A DNA stretch of 64,000 nucleotides from Rhodopseudomonas telluris (lineage in GTDB: Bacteria; Pseudomonadota; Alphaproteobacteria; Rhizobiales; Xanthobacteraceae), in NCBI RefSeq assembly GCF_042432815.1, contig NZ_JBHLWM010000001.1, positions 124,001-188,000 of the forward strand, in the 5' to 3' direction. A program made the translations under genes and the position numbers. Below, in pieces: positions 35,977-45,081 of this stretch. Numbering within the stretch: the first letter of the stretch is position 1; the number at the start of each line of letters is the position of its first letter. The notes beneath the pieces are model-generated. The model was not told the DNA's origin, ran no database searches, and saw only the letters and a program-made list of their open reading frames with translations.

Positions 35977-36024
35977 AGCGTGATCCCGAAAAGTGGATAC
36001 CGGTTTTCGAACAAGATCATGCTC
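35976..36024. repeat. Rhizobial palindromic repeat
   Basis: Starts GAGCGTGATCCCGAAAAGTG and ends with GATCATGCTC; the ends and the AAAAG/GTTTTC blocks are near inverted. I recognise this unit from many rhizobial and Bradyrhizobium-group genomes. It sits between the ATPase and the binding-protein gene and may set their relative expression. Confidence 0.75.
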
Positions 36025-36067
36025 CAGGAAGACGCGTACCAACGATAACAAACGGAGGAGGACGTCC

Positions 36068-37222
36068 ATGCAACAGACCAAGACCCTGATCGTCGCAATG
36101 GCGGCGATGCTGGCCGGCGTTAGCGCCGCGTCGGCGGAGATCAAGATCGGCATCACCATGAGCGCGTCCGGCCCCGGCGCCGCGCTCGGCCAGCCGCAGT
36201 CGAAGACGGTGGCGGCGCTGCCCAAGGAGATCGGTGGCGAGAAGATCACCTACTTCGCGCTCGACGACGAATCCGATCCGACCAAGGCGGCGCAGAACGC
36301 CCGCAAGCTGCTGTCGGAAGAAAAGGTCGACGTGCTGATCGGCTCGTCGCTGACGCCGGTCAGCCTGCCGCTGATCGACATCGCGGCCGAAGCCAAGACG
36401 CCGCTGATGACCATGGCGGCCGCCGCGATCCTGGTGGCGCCGATGGATGAGCGGCGCAAATGGGTCTACAAGGTGGTGCCGAACGACGACATCATGGCGG
36501 AGGCGATCGGCAAGTACATCGCCAAGACCGGCGCCAAGAAGGTCGGCTATATCGGCTTCTCGGACGCCTACGGCGAAGGCTACTACAAGGTGCTGGCCGC
36601 CGCCGCGCCCAAGCTCGGCTTCGAGCTGACGACGCACGAAGTATATGCCCGCAGCGACGCCAGCGTCACCGGCCAGGTGCTGAAGATCATCGCCACCAAG
36701 CCCGACGCGGTGTTCATCGCGGCGGCCGGCACGCCCGCGGTGCTGCCGCAGAAGGCGCTGCGCGAGCGCGGCTTCAAGGGGCCGATCTACCAGACCCACG
36801 GCGTCGCCACCGAAGAGTTCATCAAGCTCGGCGGCAAGGATGTCGAGGGCGCGATCTTCACCGGCGAGGCGTTCTCGGGCGCCGAGGACATGCCGGCCGA
36901 CAGCCCGTTCCGCAAGGTCAAGGCGCGGTTCGTCGACGCCTACAAGGCCGCCAATGGCGGCGCGTCGCCGACCATCTTCGGCGTGCATCTGTGGGATTCG
37001 ATGACGCTGGTCGAGAACGCGATTCCCGGCGCGCTCAAAGTCGCCAAGCCCGGCACGCCGGAGTTCCGCGCCGCGATCCGCGACCAGATCGAGAAGTCGA
37101 AAGACCTCGCGCTCAACAACGGCTTGTCGAACATGACGCCCGACAACCACAACGGCTACGACGAACGCTCCGCCTTCCTGATCGAAATCCGCGACGGCGC
37201 GTTCCGGCTGAAGCAACAGTAA
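36068..37222 (+). CDS. ABC transporter substrate-binding protein (LivK type)
   Basis: A 384-residue periplasmic type I binding protein. Signal peptide residues 1-24 end in VSAASA before EIKIG. The fold blocks are ITMSASGPGAALGQPQSK, DDESDPTKAAQNARKLL, the hinge text KVGYIGFSDAYGEGYYK and IYQTHGVATEEFI. GGAGGA precedes the ATG at 36068. It delivers the ligand to the permeases upstream. Ligands of this subgroup include amino acids, amides and aromatic acids; the exact one cannot be told. Confidence 0.93.
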   Translation: MQQTKTLIVAMAAMLAGVSAASAEIKIGITMSASGPGAALGQPQSKTVAALPKEIGGEKITYFALDDESDPTKAAQNARKLLSEEKVDVLIGSSLTPVSLPLIDIAAEAKTPLMTMAAAAILVAPMDERRKWVYKVVPNDDIMAEAIGKYIAKTGAKKVGYIGFSDAYGEGYYKVLAAAAPKLGFELTTHEVYARSDASVTGQVLKIIATKPDAVFIAAAGTPAVLPQKALRERGFKGPIYQTHGVATEEFIKLGGKDVEGAIFTGEAFSGAEDMPADSPFRKVKARFVDAYKAANGGASPTIFGVHLWDSMTLVENAIPGALKVAKPGTPEFRAAIRDQIEKSKDLALNNGLSNMTPDNHNGYDERSAFLIEIRDGAFRLKQQ

Positions 37223-37246
37223 TAGCGGCGCTGATCAGCACGCGAA

Positions 37247-37275
37247 GTCATTCCGGGGCGGCGCCCCGGAATGAC
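37247..37275. terminator. Perfect hairpin after the ABC operon
   Basis: GTCATTCCGGGGC pairs perfectly with GCCCCGGAATGAC across GGC. There is no T run, so it may be a repeat-derived hairpin that blocks exonucleases or ends transcripts from the two convergent genes. Confidence 0.6.
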
Positions 37276-37295
37276 AGAGAGGCGGACGAGCCCGC

Positions 37296-38102
37296 TCAGG
37301 CCCAGCCGTCGCCCTTGATGCCGGGATTGGCGAAGGCGACGCCGCCATCGACCGTGATGGTCGAACCGACCACGTAGTCGCCGGCGCGCGAGGCGAGGAA
37401 CACCGCGGTGCCGGCCATGTCCTCATCGGTGCCGATCCGGCCCGACGGCACGCGCTTGGCGACCGCGTCGGCCTCGTCGCGCGCCGCTTTGTTCATGTCG
37501 GAGGCGAACGGGCCCGGAGCGATCGCCGTCACCACGATGTGGTCCTTGATCAGTCGCACCGCCATCCGCCGCGTCAGATGGATCAGGCCGGCCTTCGAAG
37601 CCGCGTACGGATAGGTCTCGAGCGGATTGACGAAGATGCCGTCGATCGAGGCGATATTGATCACCTTGCCGGGCTGCTCCGCGCTCGCGGCGGCGCGCAG
37701 CTGCGGCGCCAGCGCCTTGGTCAGGAAGAACGGCGTCTTGACGTTGAGGTCCATGACCTTGTCCCAGCCGCTCTCCGGGAACTCATCGAAATCGGCCGCC
37801 CAGGCGGCGCCGGCGTTGTTGACGAGAATGTCGAGCTTGGACTCGCGCCGCTTGATCTCGGCCGCCAGCATGTCAATGCCCGCCATGGTGGAGATGTCGA
37901 TCGGCAGCGCGATGCATTCGCCCGGATACATCTCGTCGAGCTCGTCGGCGGTGGCCAGGCAGGGCGCGGCCTTGCGGGCGGTGATGTAGACGCGGCTCGC
38001 GCCGTAGGCGAGGAAGCCCGCCGCGATCATCTTGCCGATGCCGCGCGAGCCGCCGGTCACCAAGGCGGTGCGGCCTTGCAGCGAAAACAGATCCTTGAAC
38101 AT
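37296..38102 (-). CDS. Short-chain dehydrogenase/reductase (gluconate 5-dehydrogenase-like)
   Basis: A 268-residue SDR. Cofactor loop TGGSRGIG (17-24), ARK after the second strand suggesting NADP, NNAGAAW, catalytic Ser in NIASIDGI and YPYAASK for the Tyr-Lys pair. The C-terminus has VVGSTITVDGG. Substrate unknown. A single gene convergent with the ABC importer. Confidence 0.9.
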   Translation of the reverse strand: MFKDLFSLQGRTALVTGGSRGIGKMIAAGFLAYGASRVYITARKAAPCLATADELDEMYPGECIALPIDISTMAGIDMLAAEIKRRESKLDILVNNAGAAWAADFDEFPESGWDKVMDLNVKTPFFLTKALAPQLRAAASAEQPGKVINIASIDGIFVNPLETYPYAASKAGLIHLTRRMAVRLIKDHIVVTAIAPGPFASDMNKAARDEADAVAKRVPSGRIGTDEDMAGTAVFLASRAGDYVVGSTITVDGGVAFANPGIKGDGWA

Positions 38103-38189
38103 TCGATCTCCCCGTATGTTTGCCGGGATGGTTTGCGGCCCGGTCAGGAGTGAGTCAAGGATGCGCGCCCGCGGCGTTCCGGCAAAGCC

Positions 38190-39248
38190 TCACGCCGCAT
38201 CGACGCGGCGGAAGCCGTTCCACATTGCGGTCGCGGCGCCGGATGTGAGCACCGGCAGGATTCGATCGTCCTGGTAGTTGCCGTTGAGCGAGACGCGCGG
38301 CAGCGCGGTGAGATGATCGGCAAAACCGGGAAACAGCATGCCCGGCCGCGTCGTCACCGCGGTCTTGAAGCCGGCCCGCTGCGCCAGTTCGTATTCGCGC
38401 GGCCCCGCCGCCGCGCGGTCGCCATACGGATAGGCTAGATGCGCGACCTCCCGATCGATGTGAGCCTCGATCCGGGCGCGACTGATCGACATCTCGTGCA
38501 GCGCCAGGGCTTCGCGCTGGTTCGACAGAATGCAATGGGTAATGGTGTGGGCGCCGATCGTCACCAGCGGATGCTGGGCGAAGGCGCGCAGTTCGTCCCA
38601 CGGCAGGCACAGCTCACGGCTCGCAGCGGTGTCGTCGATGCCGTGCCGGGCGCACAGCGTGCTCATCATGCGCTGCAGATCGTCGCCGCCGGGAAGGCCG
38701 CGCAGCAGCGCGTGCAGCCGGTCGTACGTCTCCTGCTTGGCCACGGCGGTCGTTGCGTCGAGCCGGATCTCGGCGTCGCCGATCTGGACCTCGATGCTGT
38801 CGGCGCGCGCAATCAGCCTTTCGAGCGTGATCCACCACAGCCGGCCGGTGCCCTGGGCGAAGTCGCTGGCGGCGTAGACGGCGAACGGCGCCTGGAACTC
38901 CTCGAACACCGGCAGCGCGAAGTCGCGATTGTCGCGATAGCCGTCGTCGAGCGTAATGCAGGCGAAGCGACGGCCGAAGGCACGCGTCGACAGTCGCCGG
39001 TGCAACTCGTCCATTGTGATGATGTCGATATCCTGGGCGCGCAGATGCCGCAGCGTGGCGCGCAGGAACTCCGGCGTGACTTCGAGATGGCGGTTCGGCT
39101 GGAACGGGTCGTTCCGCGGCGGCCGCACATTGTGCAGCATCAGGATCGCGCCGATTCCGGAAAAGATCGGTCGCAGCACGTGATATGCGCCGGTAAAATA
39201 AAGCGCATCGAGCCCGGCGCGGATGATGTTGTGGCGAAACTGCTTCAT
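38190..39248 (-). CDS. Polysaccharide deacetylase family protein
   Basis: A 352-residue carbohydrate esterase 4 (NodB homology) protein. Motif 1 is ITLDDGYRDN (catalytic Asp then metal-binding Asp), motif 2 IGAHTITHCIL with the HxxxH-like metal His pair, and motif 3 HLAYPYGD. A long insertion separates motifs 1 and 2. No signal peptide is clear, though residues 15-35 are hydrophobic. It removes acetyl groups from N-acetylated sugars using zinc. Glycan target unknown; no glycosyltransferase is adjacent. Confidence 0.9.
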   Translation of the reverse strand: MKQFRHNIIRAGLDALYFTGAYHVLRPIFSGIGAILMLHNVRPPRNDPFQPNRHLEVTPEFLRATLRHLRAQDIDIITMDELHRRLSTRAFGRRFACITLDDGYRDNRDFALPVFEEFQAPFAVYAASDFAQGTGRLWWITLERLIARADSIEVQIGDAEIRLDATTAVAKQETYDRLHALLRGLPGGDDLQRMMSTLCARHGIDDTAASRELCLPWDELRAFAQHPLVTIGAHTITHCILSNQREALALHEMSISRARIEAHIDREVAHLAYPYGDRAAAGPREYELAQRAGFKTAVTTRPGMLFPGFADHLTALPRVSLNGNYQDDRILPVLTSGAATAMWNGFRRVDAA

Positions 39249-39405
39249 CGGGCTGCGGGCCGGTTCATTTCAGGACATTGTTAGCGTCGCACGTTTGAAG
39301 AAACGGTTATTGAGAACCGCAGTAGCTCGGGCATTTCCGCGGAATTGCGTTTGACAGCCCCTCAACGGTTTGATTTCTCTCTGCTTCTGATCCACGGGAA
39401 GCGGA

Positions 39406-40800
39406 ATGCGCGGACTTTTCAGATCGAGCGGCAAGTGGTGGCGAGGCGCCATCGTTCTTTGCGCTCTGTGGGCTATCGCGGCGTGGATGACCACCCCCGC
39501 CGTGGAAGCCGATGTCGCCGAGCGGGCCGCTGAGGCGCTCAAAAATACCGTCCTCGACAAGACGCGGCTGACGCCGTCCGGTCGCGACGTCACGTTCTCG
39601 GCCGATGCGTTCTCCGAGGAGGGGCGGCGCAGCGCGGTCGCGGCGGTCGAAGCTGTTCCGGGCGTCCGCCAGGTGGTCGACCAGACGCGGCTGGTGCCGC
39701 AGGCGACGCCGTTCGTCTGGACCATCGAGCGCGACGTCGTGCGGGTCACGCTGGGCGGCAGCGCGCCGTTGCCGGCGAGCCGGGCGCGCCTGGCCGACGC
39801 GACCCGCGCTGAGGTGGGCGGTGTCGAGGTCGCCGACCGGATGACGCTGGCGCGCGGGGCGCCGAGCCGGTTCGACGCGGTTGCGATGCTGCTGGTCGAT
39901 CAGATCGGCAAGCTGAAAGAGGGCAAGATCACGCTCTCCGACACCAAGGTCAGCCTCACCGGCATGGCGCGCGACCTGGGCGGCCGCGAGGCGATCGCGG
40001 CGGCGCTGCGCAACCTGCCGGAGGGCTATTCGGTCGCCGAGAACGACATCAAGGCGCCGCCTTACGTGTTCCAGGCCAACAAGGACCCAGTGGCTTCGAC
40101 GGTGACGCTGTCCGGTTACGTGCCGGACAACGCCGTGCACGCGACGCTGGCTTCCGCCGCCGGGCAGAAGTTCTTCAACGAGAAGGTGGTCGACAATCTC
40201 AAGGCCAGTATCGGCGCGCCGTCGGGCTTTGCCACTGCGGTCGCGCCGGCGCTCGGCGCATTGTCGCGGCTCTCGACCGGTACCCTGGTGGTCTCGGACC
40301 GTGAGGTGCGACTGTCCGGTGACGCACTGTTCGAGGCGGCGGTCAGCCAGATCCGCGGCGAGCTGAACAAGGACATGCCGCAAGGCTGGACCGTGAAGGC
40401 CGACCTTTCGGTCAAACCTGCGGCATCCCCGGTCGATGCCACGGTCTGCCAGCAGCTGTTCAACGAGCTGCTCGCCAAGAGCACGGTGCGCTTCGAACCC
40501 TCCAGCGCCACCATCGACAAGGACTCGGCGGGCCTGCTCGACCGGCTGATCGAGACCGCGCTGCGGTGCCCCGGCGCCGTGATCGAGGTATCGGGTCACA
40601 CCGACGGCGACGGCGACGCCGCCTTCAACAAGGCGCTGTCCGAGAAGCGCGCCAAAGCGGTGGTCGACTACATGGTCAAGGCCGGTCTGCCACCCGAGCG
40701 CTTCCAGGCGTTCGGCTACGGCAGCACCATCCCGCTGGCCGGAAACGACACCGAGGCCGGGAAGGCGAAAAATCGCCGCATCGATTTCGTGATCAGGTGA
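39406..40800 (+). CDS. BON/OmpA family cell-envelope protein
   Basis: A 464-residue protein with an N-terminal membrane anchor or signal (residues about 12-30). Two or more BON-like modules follow (RDVTFSADAFSEEGR, then VRLSGDALFEAAVSQIR further on). The last 125 residues are an OmpA peptidoglycan-binding domain: VRFEPSSATIDKDSAGLLDR, EVSGHTDGDGD, and the closing KAKNRRIDFVIR. The layout resembles mycobacterial ArfA (BON plus OmpA). It probably links the envelope to the cell wall. A small membrane protein follows after 4 bases. Confidence 0.88.
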   Translation: MRGLFRSSGKWWRGAIVLCALWAIAAWMTTPAVEADVAERAAEALKNTVLDKTRLTPSGRDVTFSADAFSEEGRRSAVAAVEAVPGVRQVVDQTRLVPQATPFVWTIERDVVRVTLGGSAPLPASRARLADATRAEVGGVEVADRMTLARGAPSRFDAVAMLLVDQIGKLKEGKITLSDTKVSLTGMARDLGGREAIAAALRNLPEGYSVAENDIKAPPYVFQANKDPVASTVTLSGYVPDNAVHATLASAAGQKFFNEKVVDNLKASIGAPSGFATAVAPALGALSRLSTGTLVVSDREVRLSGDALFEAAVSQIRGELNKDMPQGWTVKADLSVKPAASPVDATVCQQLFNELLAKSTVRFEPSSATIDKDSAGLLDRLIETALRCPGAVIEVSGHTDGDGDAAFNKALSEKRAKAVVDYMVKAGLPPERFQAFGYGSTIPLAGNDTEAGKAKNRRIDFVIR

Positions 40801-40804
40801 CGGC

Positions 40805-41101
40805 ATGATGGTGATGGCGAATTTCTACTGGGGCTGGTTGCTCGGGGCGCTGTTGCTGGGGTTCGCCGCAGGCTGGATCTCGGTGGTGCAACACGGGCCC
40901 GGCCTGTCGAAGAATGCCGCAATGGGAATCGGCGGGGTGGCGGCGGTGCTCGTCGGCCTGTCGCTCGCCCGGATCATTCCAGGTCGGTTCGGTTACTGGC
41001 TCGATCTTTTCCTTGTCATGATTGCTGCCTATCTGGTGGGGTGTGCGATCGGTTCGTGGCTGCGCTACTGGGTTGTGGCGCGGCAGATGCGGGGGCAGTG
41101 A
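40805..41101 (+). CDS. Small three-span membrane protein
   Basis: A 98-residue protein starting four bases after the BON/OmpA gene; Met at 40814 is an alternative. Three membrane segments: about 8-28, 41-58 and 65-86. No enzymatic motif. Its fixed place after an ArfA-like gene recalls the small membrane partners ArfB/ArfC in mycobacteria, but sequence similarity was not tested. Confidence 0.7.
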   Translation: MMVMANFYWGWLLGALLLGFAAGWISVVQHGPGLSKNAAMGIGGVAAVLVGLSLARIIPGRFGYWLDLFLVMIAAYLVGCAIGSWLRYWVVARQMRGQ

Positions 41102-41315
41102 CCTCCCGCGGCACCCTGCCACTTCGCGGAGGGTGCGAATGATGAAACCGGTCTGCCCGACCGGGAATTGACGCAGAGGAGCGGGATTGGCGGTATCGTC
41201 CGAATTCCACTCAGCCCGGAAACGAGCTCCAAGAGCTTCCTGGCCACGGTCCGGTAACGGCTGTCGTGATACCGGTCCTGTTGTCCCGGGTGGTGGAAAG
41301 GGATTCGAGGTTTAG

Positions 41316-42350
41316 ATGGTGGCCGCAATCGGCAGGGTGATCGCGTTCCTGCGCGAGAAGCAAATCCTGCACAAGGTTGGTGTTGCGATCAGCATCGCGG
41401 TCATCGCGGCTGCCTGTTACGTGCTCTATCATCTGCTGCGCGGCATCGACCTCGACAAGGTGCTCGAAGCGATCCGTCAGACCGAACCGCGGGCGATCGC
41501 GCTCGCCGCGCTGTTCGTCGCGGCCGGCTATTTCACCCTGACGTTCTATGATTTGTTCGCGTTGCGGACGATCGGCCGCAAGGAAGTGCCGTACCGCACC
41601 GCCGCGCTCGCCGCCTTCACCAGCTACTCGATCGGTCACAATGTCGGCGCCAGCGTGTTCACCGGCGGCGCGGTGCGCTACCGCATCTATTCGGCCTGGG
41701 GCCTCGACGGTATCGACGTCGCCAAGATCTGCTTCCTCGCCGGCCTGACCTTCTGGCTCGGCAATGCAGCGGTGCTGGGCATGGGCATCGCCTATCATCC
41801 GGAGGCGGCATCCTCGATCGATCAGCTGCCACCCTGGCTCAACCGCGTGCTGGCCTTCGTCATTCTGGCGGGCCTGACGGTGTATGTCGCCTGGGTTTCG
41901 TTCAGGCCGCGCCGCGTCGGCCGCGGCACCTGGACGGTCGAGCTGCCGGGCGGGCCGCTGACGCTGCTGCAGATCGGAATCGGGATCGTCGATCTCGGCT
42001 TCTGCGCGCTCGCCATGTACGTGCTGGTGCCGGACGAGCCCAATCTCGGTTTCGTGGTGGTGGCGGTGATCTTCGTGTCCGCGACGCTACTCGGCTTCGC
42101 CAGCCATTCGCCGGGTGGTCTCGGCGTGTTCGACGCCGCGATGCTGGTCGGCCTGTGGCAGATGGACAAGGAAGGGCTGCTGGCCGGCATGCTGCTGTTC
42201 CGCATCCTCTACTACATGGTGCCGTTCATGCTGTCGGTGATCATTCTCGCCATTCGTGAGATTGTCATCGGAACGAGGTTGAAACGGATGCATCGGCTTG
42301 CCGACGCGCTCGACCCGAAGCCGGTCCGACAGGATCCCACACCAGGCTGA
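41316..42350 (+). CDS. Lysylphosphatidylglycerol synthase TM-region/UPF0104 membrane protein
   Basis: A 344-residue polytopic protein of about eight spans. Family landmarks are SIGHNVGASVFTGGAVRYRI in the middle and GFASHSPGGLGVFDAAML later, both typical of the flippase-like domain shared with MprF. No synthetase domain follows. These proteins move lipids or lipid-linked sugars across membranes. It ends two bases before phoR, so the two may be co-transcribed, though the link to phosphate sensing is unexplained. Confidence 0.88.
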   Translation: MVAAIGRVIAFLREKQILHKVGVAISIAVIAAACYVLYHLLRGIDLDKVLEAIRQTEPRAIALAALFVAAGYFTLTFYDLFALRTIGRKEVPYRTAALAAFTSYSIGHNVGASVFTGGAVRYRIYSAWGLDGIDVAKICFLAGLTFWLGNAAVLGMGIAYHPEAASSIDQLPPWLNRVLAFVILAGLTVYVAWVSFRPRRVGRGTWTVELPGGPLTLLQIGIGIVDLGFCALAMYVLVPDEPNLGFVVVAVIFVSATLLGFASHSPGGLGVFDAAMLVGLWQMDKEGLLAGMLLFRILYYMVPFMLSVIILAIREIVIGTRLKRMHRLADALDPKPVRQDPTPG

Positions 42351-42352
42351 CC

Positions 42353-43681
42353 ATGATCGCCCAGGCGCCCGACGACACTGCCCGCTCGCTCGCTCCGCTC
42401 ACGGATCAGGTCGCCGCGCCGATTGCGACTCCCTGGATCGACCGGCTGCGCCATGCCGCCATCATCCTGCTGGCCGGCGGCATCGCCGTGACGGCGCTGA
42501 CCGTGCTCGGCGAAATGTCGGCGCGCGCGGCCGGCGTCGTGTTCGCGTGCCTCGCGGCAGCGGCGCTGGTGCCCTGGCGGCTGCACAACGCCGTCAATGC
42601 ACGAGAGGACACCTACGGCATCAGTCCGGTCGAGACCCCGGTGGTGCGCGCCATCGTGGCCGGAATGCCGGATCCCGCCGTTCTGCTCGATCGCGCCGGT
42701 CGGGTGCTGCATCTCAACGCGGCGGCGGCCCAGCTCGCTCCGGCGCTGCGGGTTCGCGAACTCGCCCAGTTCGCGCTGCGCAATCCGGAGATCGTTACCG
42801 CCTTGCGGGAGGCGATTGCCACCGCCGAGCCGCGCCGCGTCAGCTATCTCGATCACGCGCCGATCGAGCGTTGGATGGAGCTGATCATTGCGCCGGTCCA
42901 GGTGCCGACCGCGTTCGGCGGCACCGACCAGTGCATGCTGATGACGTTCCACGATCTGACGCCGCTGCGCCGGGCCGAGGAGATGCGCGCCGATTTCGTC
43001 GCCAATGCGAGCCACGAACTGCGCACCCCGCTGGCGGCGCTGTCCGGCTTCATCGACACGCTGCTGGGGCCGGCGCGCGACGATCCGAAGGCGCGTGCCC
43101 GGTTCCTCGGCATCATGCAGGCGCAGGCGACGCGGATGGCGCGGCTGATCGACGATCTGCTGTCGCTGTCGCGTGTCGAACTCACCGCCCACGTCCGCCC
43201 GGAAGCCCACATCGATCTGGCGCCGCTGATCAAGCAGGTCGCGGACGGGCTCGAATCCCTCGCCAGGGACCGACAGGTCGCGATCGAGCTCGATCTTCCG
43301 GACAGTCCGGCGATGATCGCGGGCGATCGTGAAGAGCTGCTGCGGGTGTTCGAGAATCTGATCGAGAACGCGCTGAAATACGGCGCCTCGGGCGGCCGCG
43401 TCGCGGTTTCCGTGGTGGCCGCGTCGGTGGCGGACGGTGGATCGGAATACCGGGTGGCGGTGCGTGACTTCGGCCCCGGCATTGCGCCCGAACACCTGCC
43501 GCGGCTGACGGAACGGTTCTACCGCGTGGACGTCGGCGACAGCCGGTCCCAGGGCGGGACCGGGTTGGGATTGTCGCTGGTGAAACATATCGTTAACCGC
43601 CATCGCGGCCGTCTGCTGATCGAAAGCGTTCTCAGGAAGGGCGCGACTTTCACCGTCTGTTTTCCCCCGGTAAAGTCCTAG
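42353..43681 (+). CDS. phoR: PhoR, phosphate regulon sensor kinase
   Basis: A 442-residue kinase. Two N-terminal spans (about 35-78), a PAS domain (about 100-205), a dimerisation helix with NASHELRTPLAALSGFIDT (His221) and an ATPase domain with ENLIENALKYG, DFGPGIAPEHLPRLTERFYR and GTGLGLSLVKHI. It senses phosphate limitation through the Pst complex and PhoU and phosphorylates PhoB, encoded at the other end of the cluster. Confidence 0.95.
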   Translation: MIAQAPDDTARSLAPLTDQVAAPIATPWIDRLRHAAIILLAGGIAVTALTVLGEMSARAAGVVFACLAAAALVPWRLHNAVNAREDTYGISPVETPVVRAIVAGMPDPAVLLDRAGRVLHLNAAAAQLAPALRVRELAQFALRNPEIVTALREAIATAEPRRVSYLDHAPIERWMELIIAPVQVPTAFGGTDQCMLMTFHDLTPLRRAEEMRADFVANASHELRTPLAALSGFIDTLLGPARDDPKARARFLGIMQAQATRMARLIDDLLSLSRVELTAHVRPEAHIDLAPLIKQVADGLESLARDRQVAIELDLPDSPAMIAGDREELLRVFENLIENALKYGASGGRVAVSVVAASVADGGSEYRVAVRDFGPGIAPEHLPRLTERFYRVDVGDSRSQGGTGLGLSLVKHIVNRHRGRLLIESVLRKGATFTVCFPPVKS

Positions 43682-43720
43682 GGCGGATCGAGATTTCGAT
43701 TTGATTTCAGTGGCTTGACG

Positions 43721-43749
43721 TAGTCACATGAGTGTCATCAAACCCTCAT
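43721..43749 (+). promoter_or_regulatory. PHO box (three heptamers) upstream of pstS
   Basis: Heptamers TAGTCAC, GTGTCAT and CCCTCAT are spaced by four bases (ATGA and CAAA), the 11-base periodicity of PhoB binding sites. They lie 86 bases before the pstS start, so PhoB should activate pstSCAB-phoUB from here. Confidence 0.85.
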
Positions 43750-43834
43750 AAAAGGTCAATCGACCGCCCCTAAATGGCGGGAGGCAAGCGCAGTCGGGCG
43801 CGATGAGCGCTTCGCTTGTCAACGGAGACCTTCC

Positions 43835-44845
43835 ATGAATTTCATCAAGGCAATCGTCGCGGCCGGAATGGTTGCGGCGTCGACCTCGGCCTTTGCGGCT
43901 GACATCACCGGCGCTGGCGCCACGTTCCCGTTCCCGGTCTATTCGAAGTGGGCCGACACCTACAAGAAAGAGACCGGCAACGGCCTGAACTACCAGTCGA
44001 TCGGTTCGGGCGCCGGCATCAAGCAGATCATTGCCAAGACCGTGACCTTCGGTGCCACCGACGCGCCGCTCAAGCCCGAGCAGCTCGATAAGGAAGGCCT
44101 GGTGCAGTGGCCGATGGTGATGGGCGCCATCGTTCCGGTCGTGAACCTCGAAGGCATCAAGCCGGGTGAGCTGGTGTTCGACGGCGAAACTCTGGCCAAC
44201 ATCTACATCGGCAAGATCACCAAGTGGGACGATCCGGCGATCGCCAAGCTCAATCCGAAGCTGAAGCTGCCGTCCGACGCCATCACGGTCGTCCGCCGTT
44301 CGGACGGTTCGGGCACCACCTTCAACTTCACCGACTATCTCTCCAAGGTCAGCGCCGACTGGAAGACCAAGGTCGGTTCGGGCACCGCGGTCGAATGGCC
44401 CGTCGGCGTCGGCGCCAAGGGCAACGAAGGCGTTGCCGGCAACGTCAGCCAGACCAAGAACTCGATCGGCTACGTCGAGTACGCCTACGCCAAGCAGAAC
44501 AAGCTGACCTACACCGGCCTGATCAACAGCACCGGCAAGCCGGTTCAGCCGACCATCGCGGCGTTCCAAGCTGCGGCGGCCAACGCCGACTGGGCCAAGG
44601 CTCCGGGCTATTACCTGATCCTGACCAACCAGCCGGGCGAAACCTCGTGGCCGATCACTGCCGCGACCTTCATCCTGATGCACAAGGAGCCGGTCGACAA
44701 GGCGGCGTCCGCCGAGGCGATCAAGTTCTTCAAGTGGGCGTTCGAGAAGGGCGGCAAGGCTGCCGAAGAGCTCGACTACATCCCGATGCCGGAACCGGTC
44801 GTCAAGCTGATCGAGAAGACCTGGTCGTCGGATATCAAGAGCTGA
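43835..44845 (+). CDS. pstS: PstS, periplasmic phosphate-binding protein
   Basis: A 336-residue binding protein with a signal peptide ending in SAFA before ADITGAGATFPFPVYSKWAD. Phosphate-contact loops are GAGATFP, GSGAGIKQI, TDAPL and RSDGSGTTFNFTDYLS. It captures inorganic phosphate for PstCAB. A strong hairpin follows before pstC, often used to keep the binding protein more abundant than the permease. Confidence 0.97.
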   Translation: MNFIKAIVAAGMVAASTSAFAADITGAGATFPFPVYSKWADTYKKETGNGLNYQSIGSGAGIKQIIAKTVTFGATDAPLKPEQLDKEGLVQWPMVMGAIVPVVNLEGIKPGELVFDGETLANIYIGKITKWDDPAIAKLNPKLKLPSDAITVVRRSDGSGTTFNFTDYLSKVSADWKTKVGSGTAVEWPVGVGAKGNEGVAGNVSQTKNSIGYVEYAYAKQNKLTYTGLINSTGKPVQPTIAAFQAAAANADWAKAPGYYLILTNQPGETSWPITAATFILMHKEPVDKAASAEAIKFFKWAFEKGGKAAEELDYIPMPEPVVKLIEKTWSSDIKS

Positions 44846-44859
44846 TCTGAACCATCGGT

Positions 44860-44887
44860 CGTGCGACCGGCTTCGGCCGGTCGCACG
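44860..44887 (+). terminator. Intra-operon hairpin between pstS and pstC
   Basis: CGTGCGACCGG pairs perfectly with CCGGTCGCACG across the stable loop CTTCGG. No T run follows. Likely an mRNA-stabilising or partial terminator element that raises pstS output over pstCAB. Confidence 0.75.
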
Positions 44888-45081
44888 GTTGCTCCCGGCT
44901 TTCGGGATTACTTTCCAACTATCTGCGATCCGGCCCGCACCGGCCGGTTTCGAGGCCGCACTGAGGGGCGCAGTGCGGATGAGGCCCTGGCCGCAGACGC
45001 GGCCTGGCGCTCGGTTCAACCAGAAATCTCCAGGCTACGCGGCTCGTTTATCGTAACCTGCATCAGCGCAAGGAGACAGGC

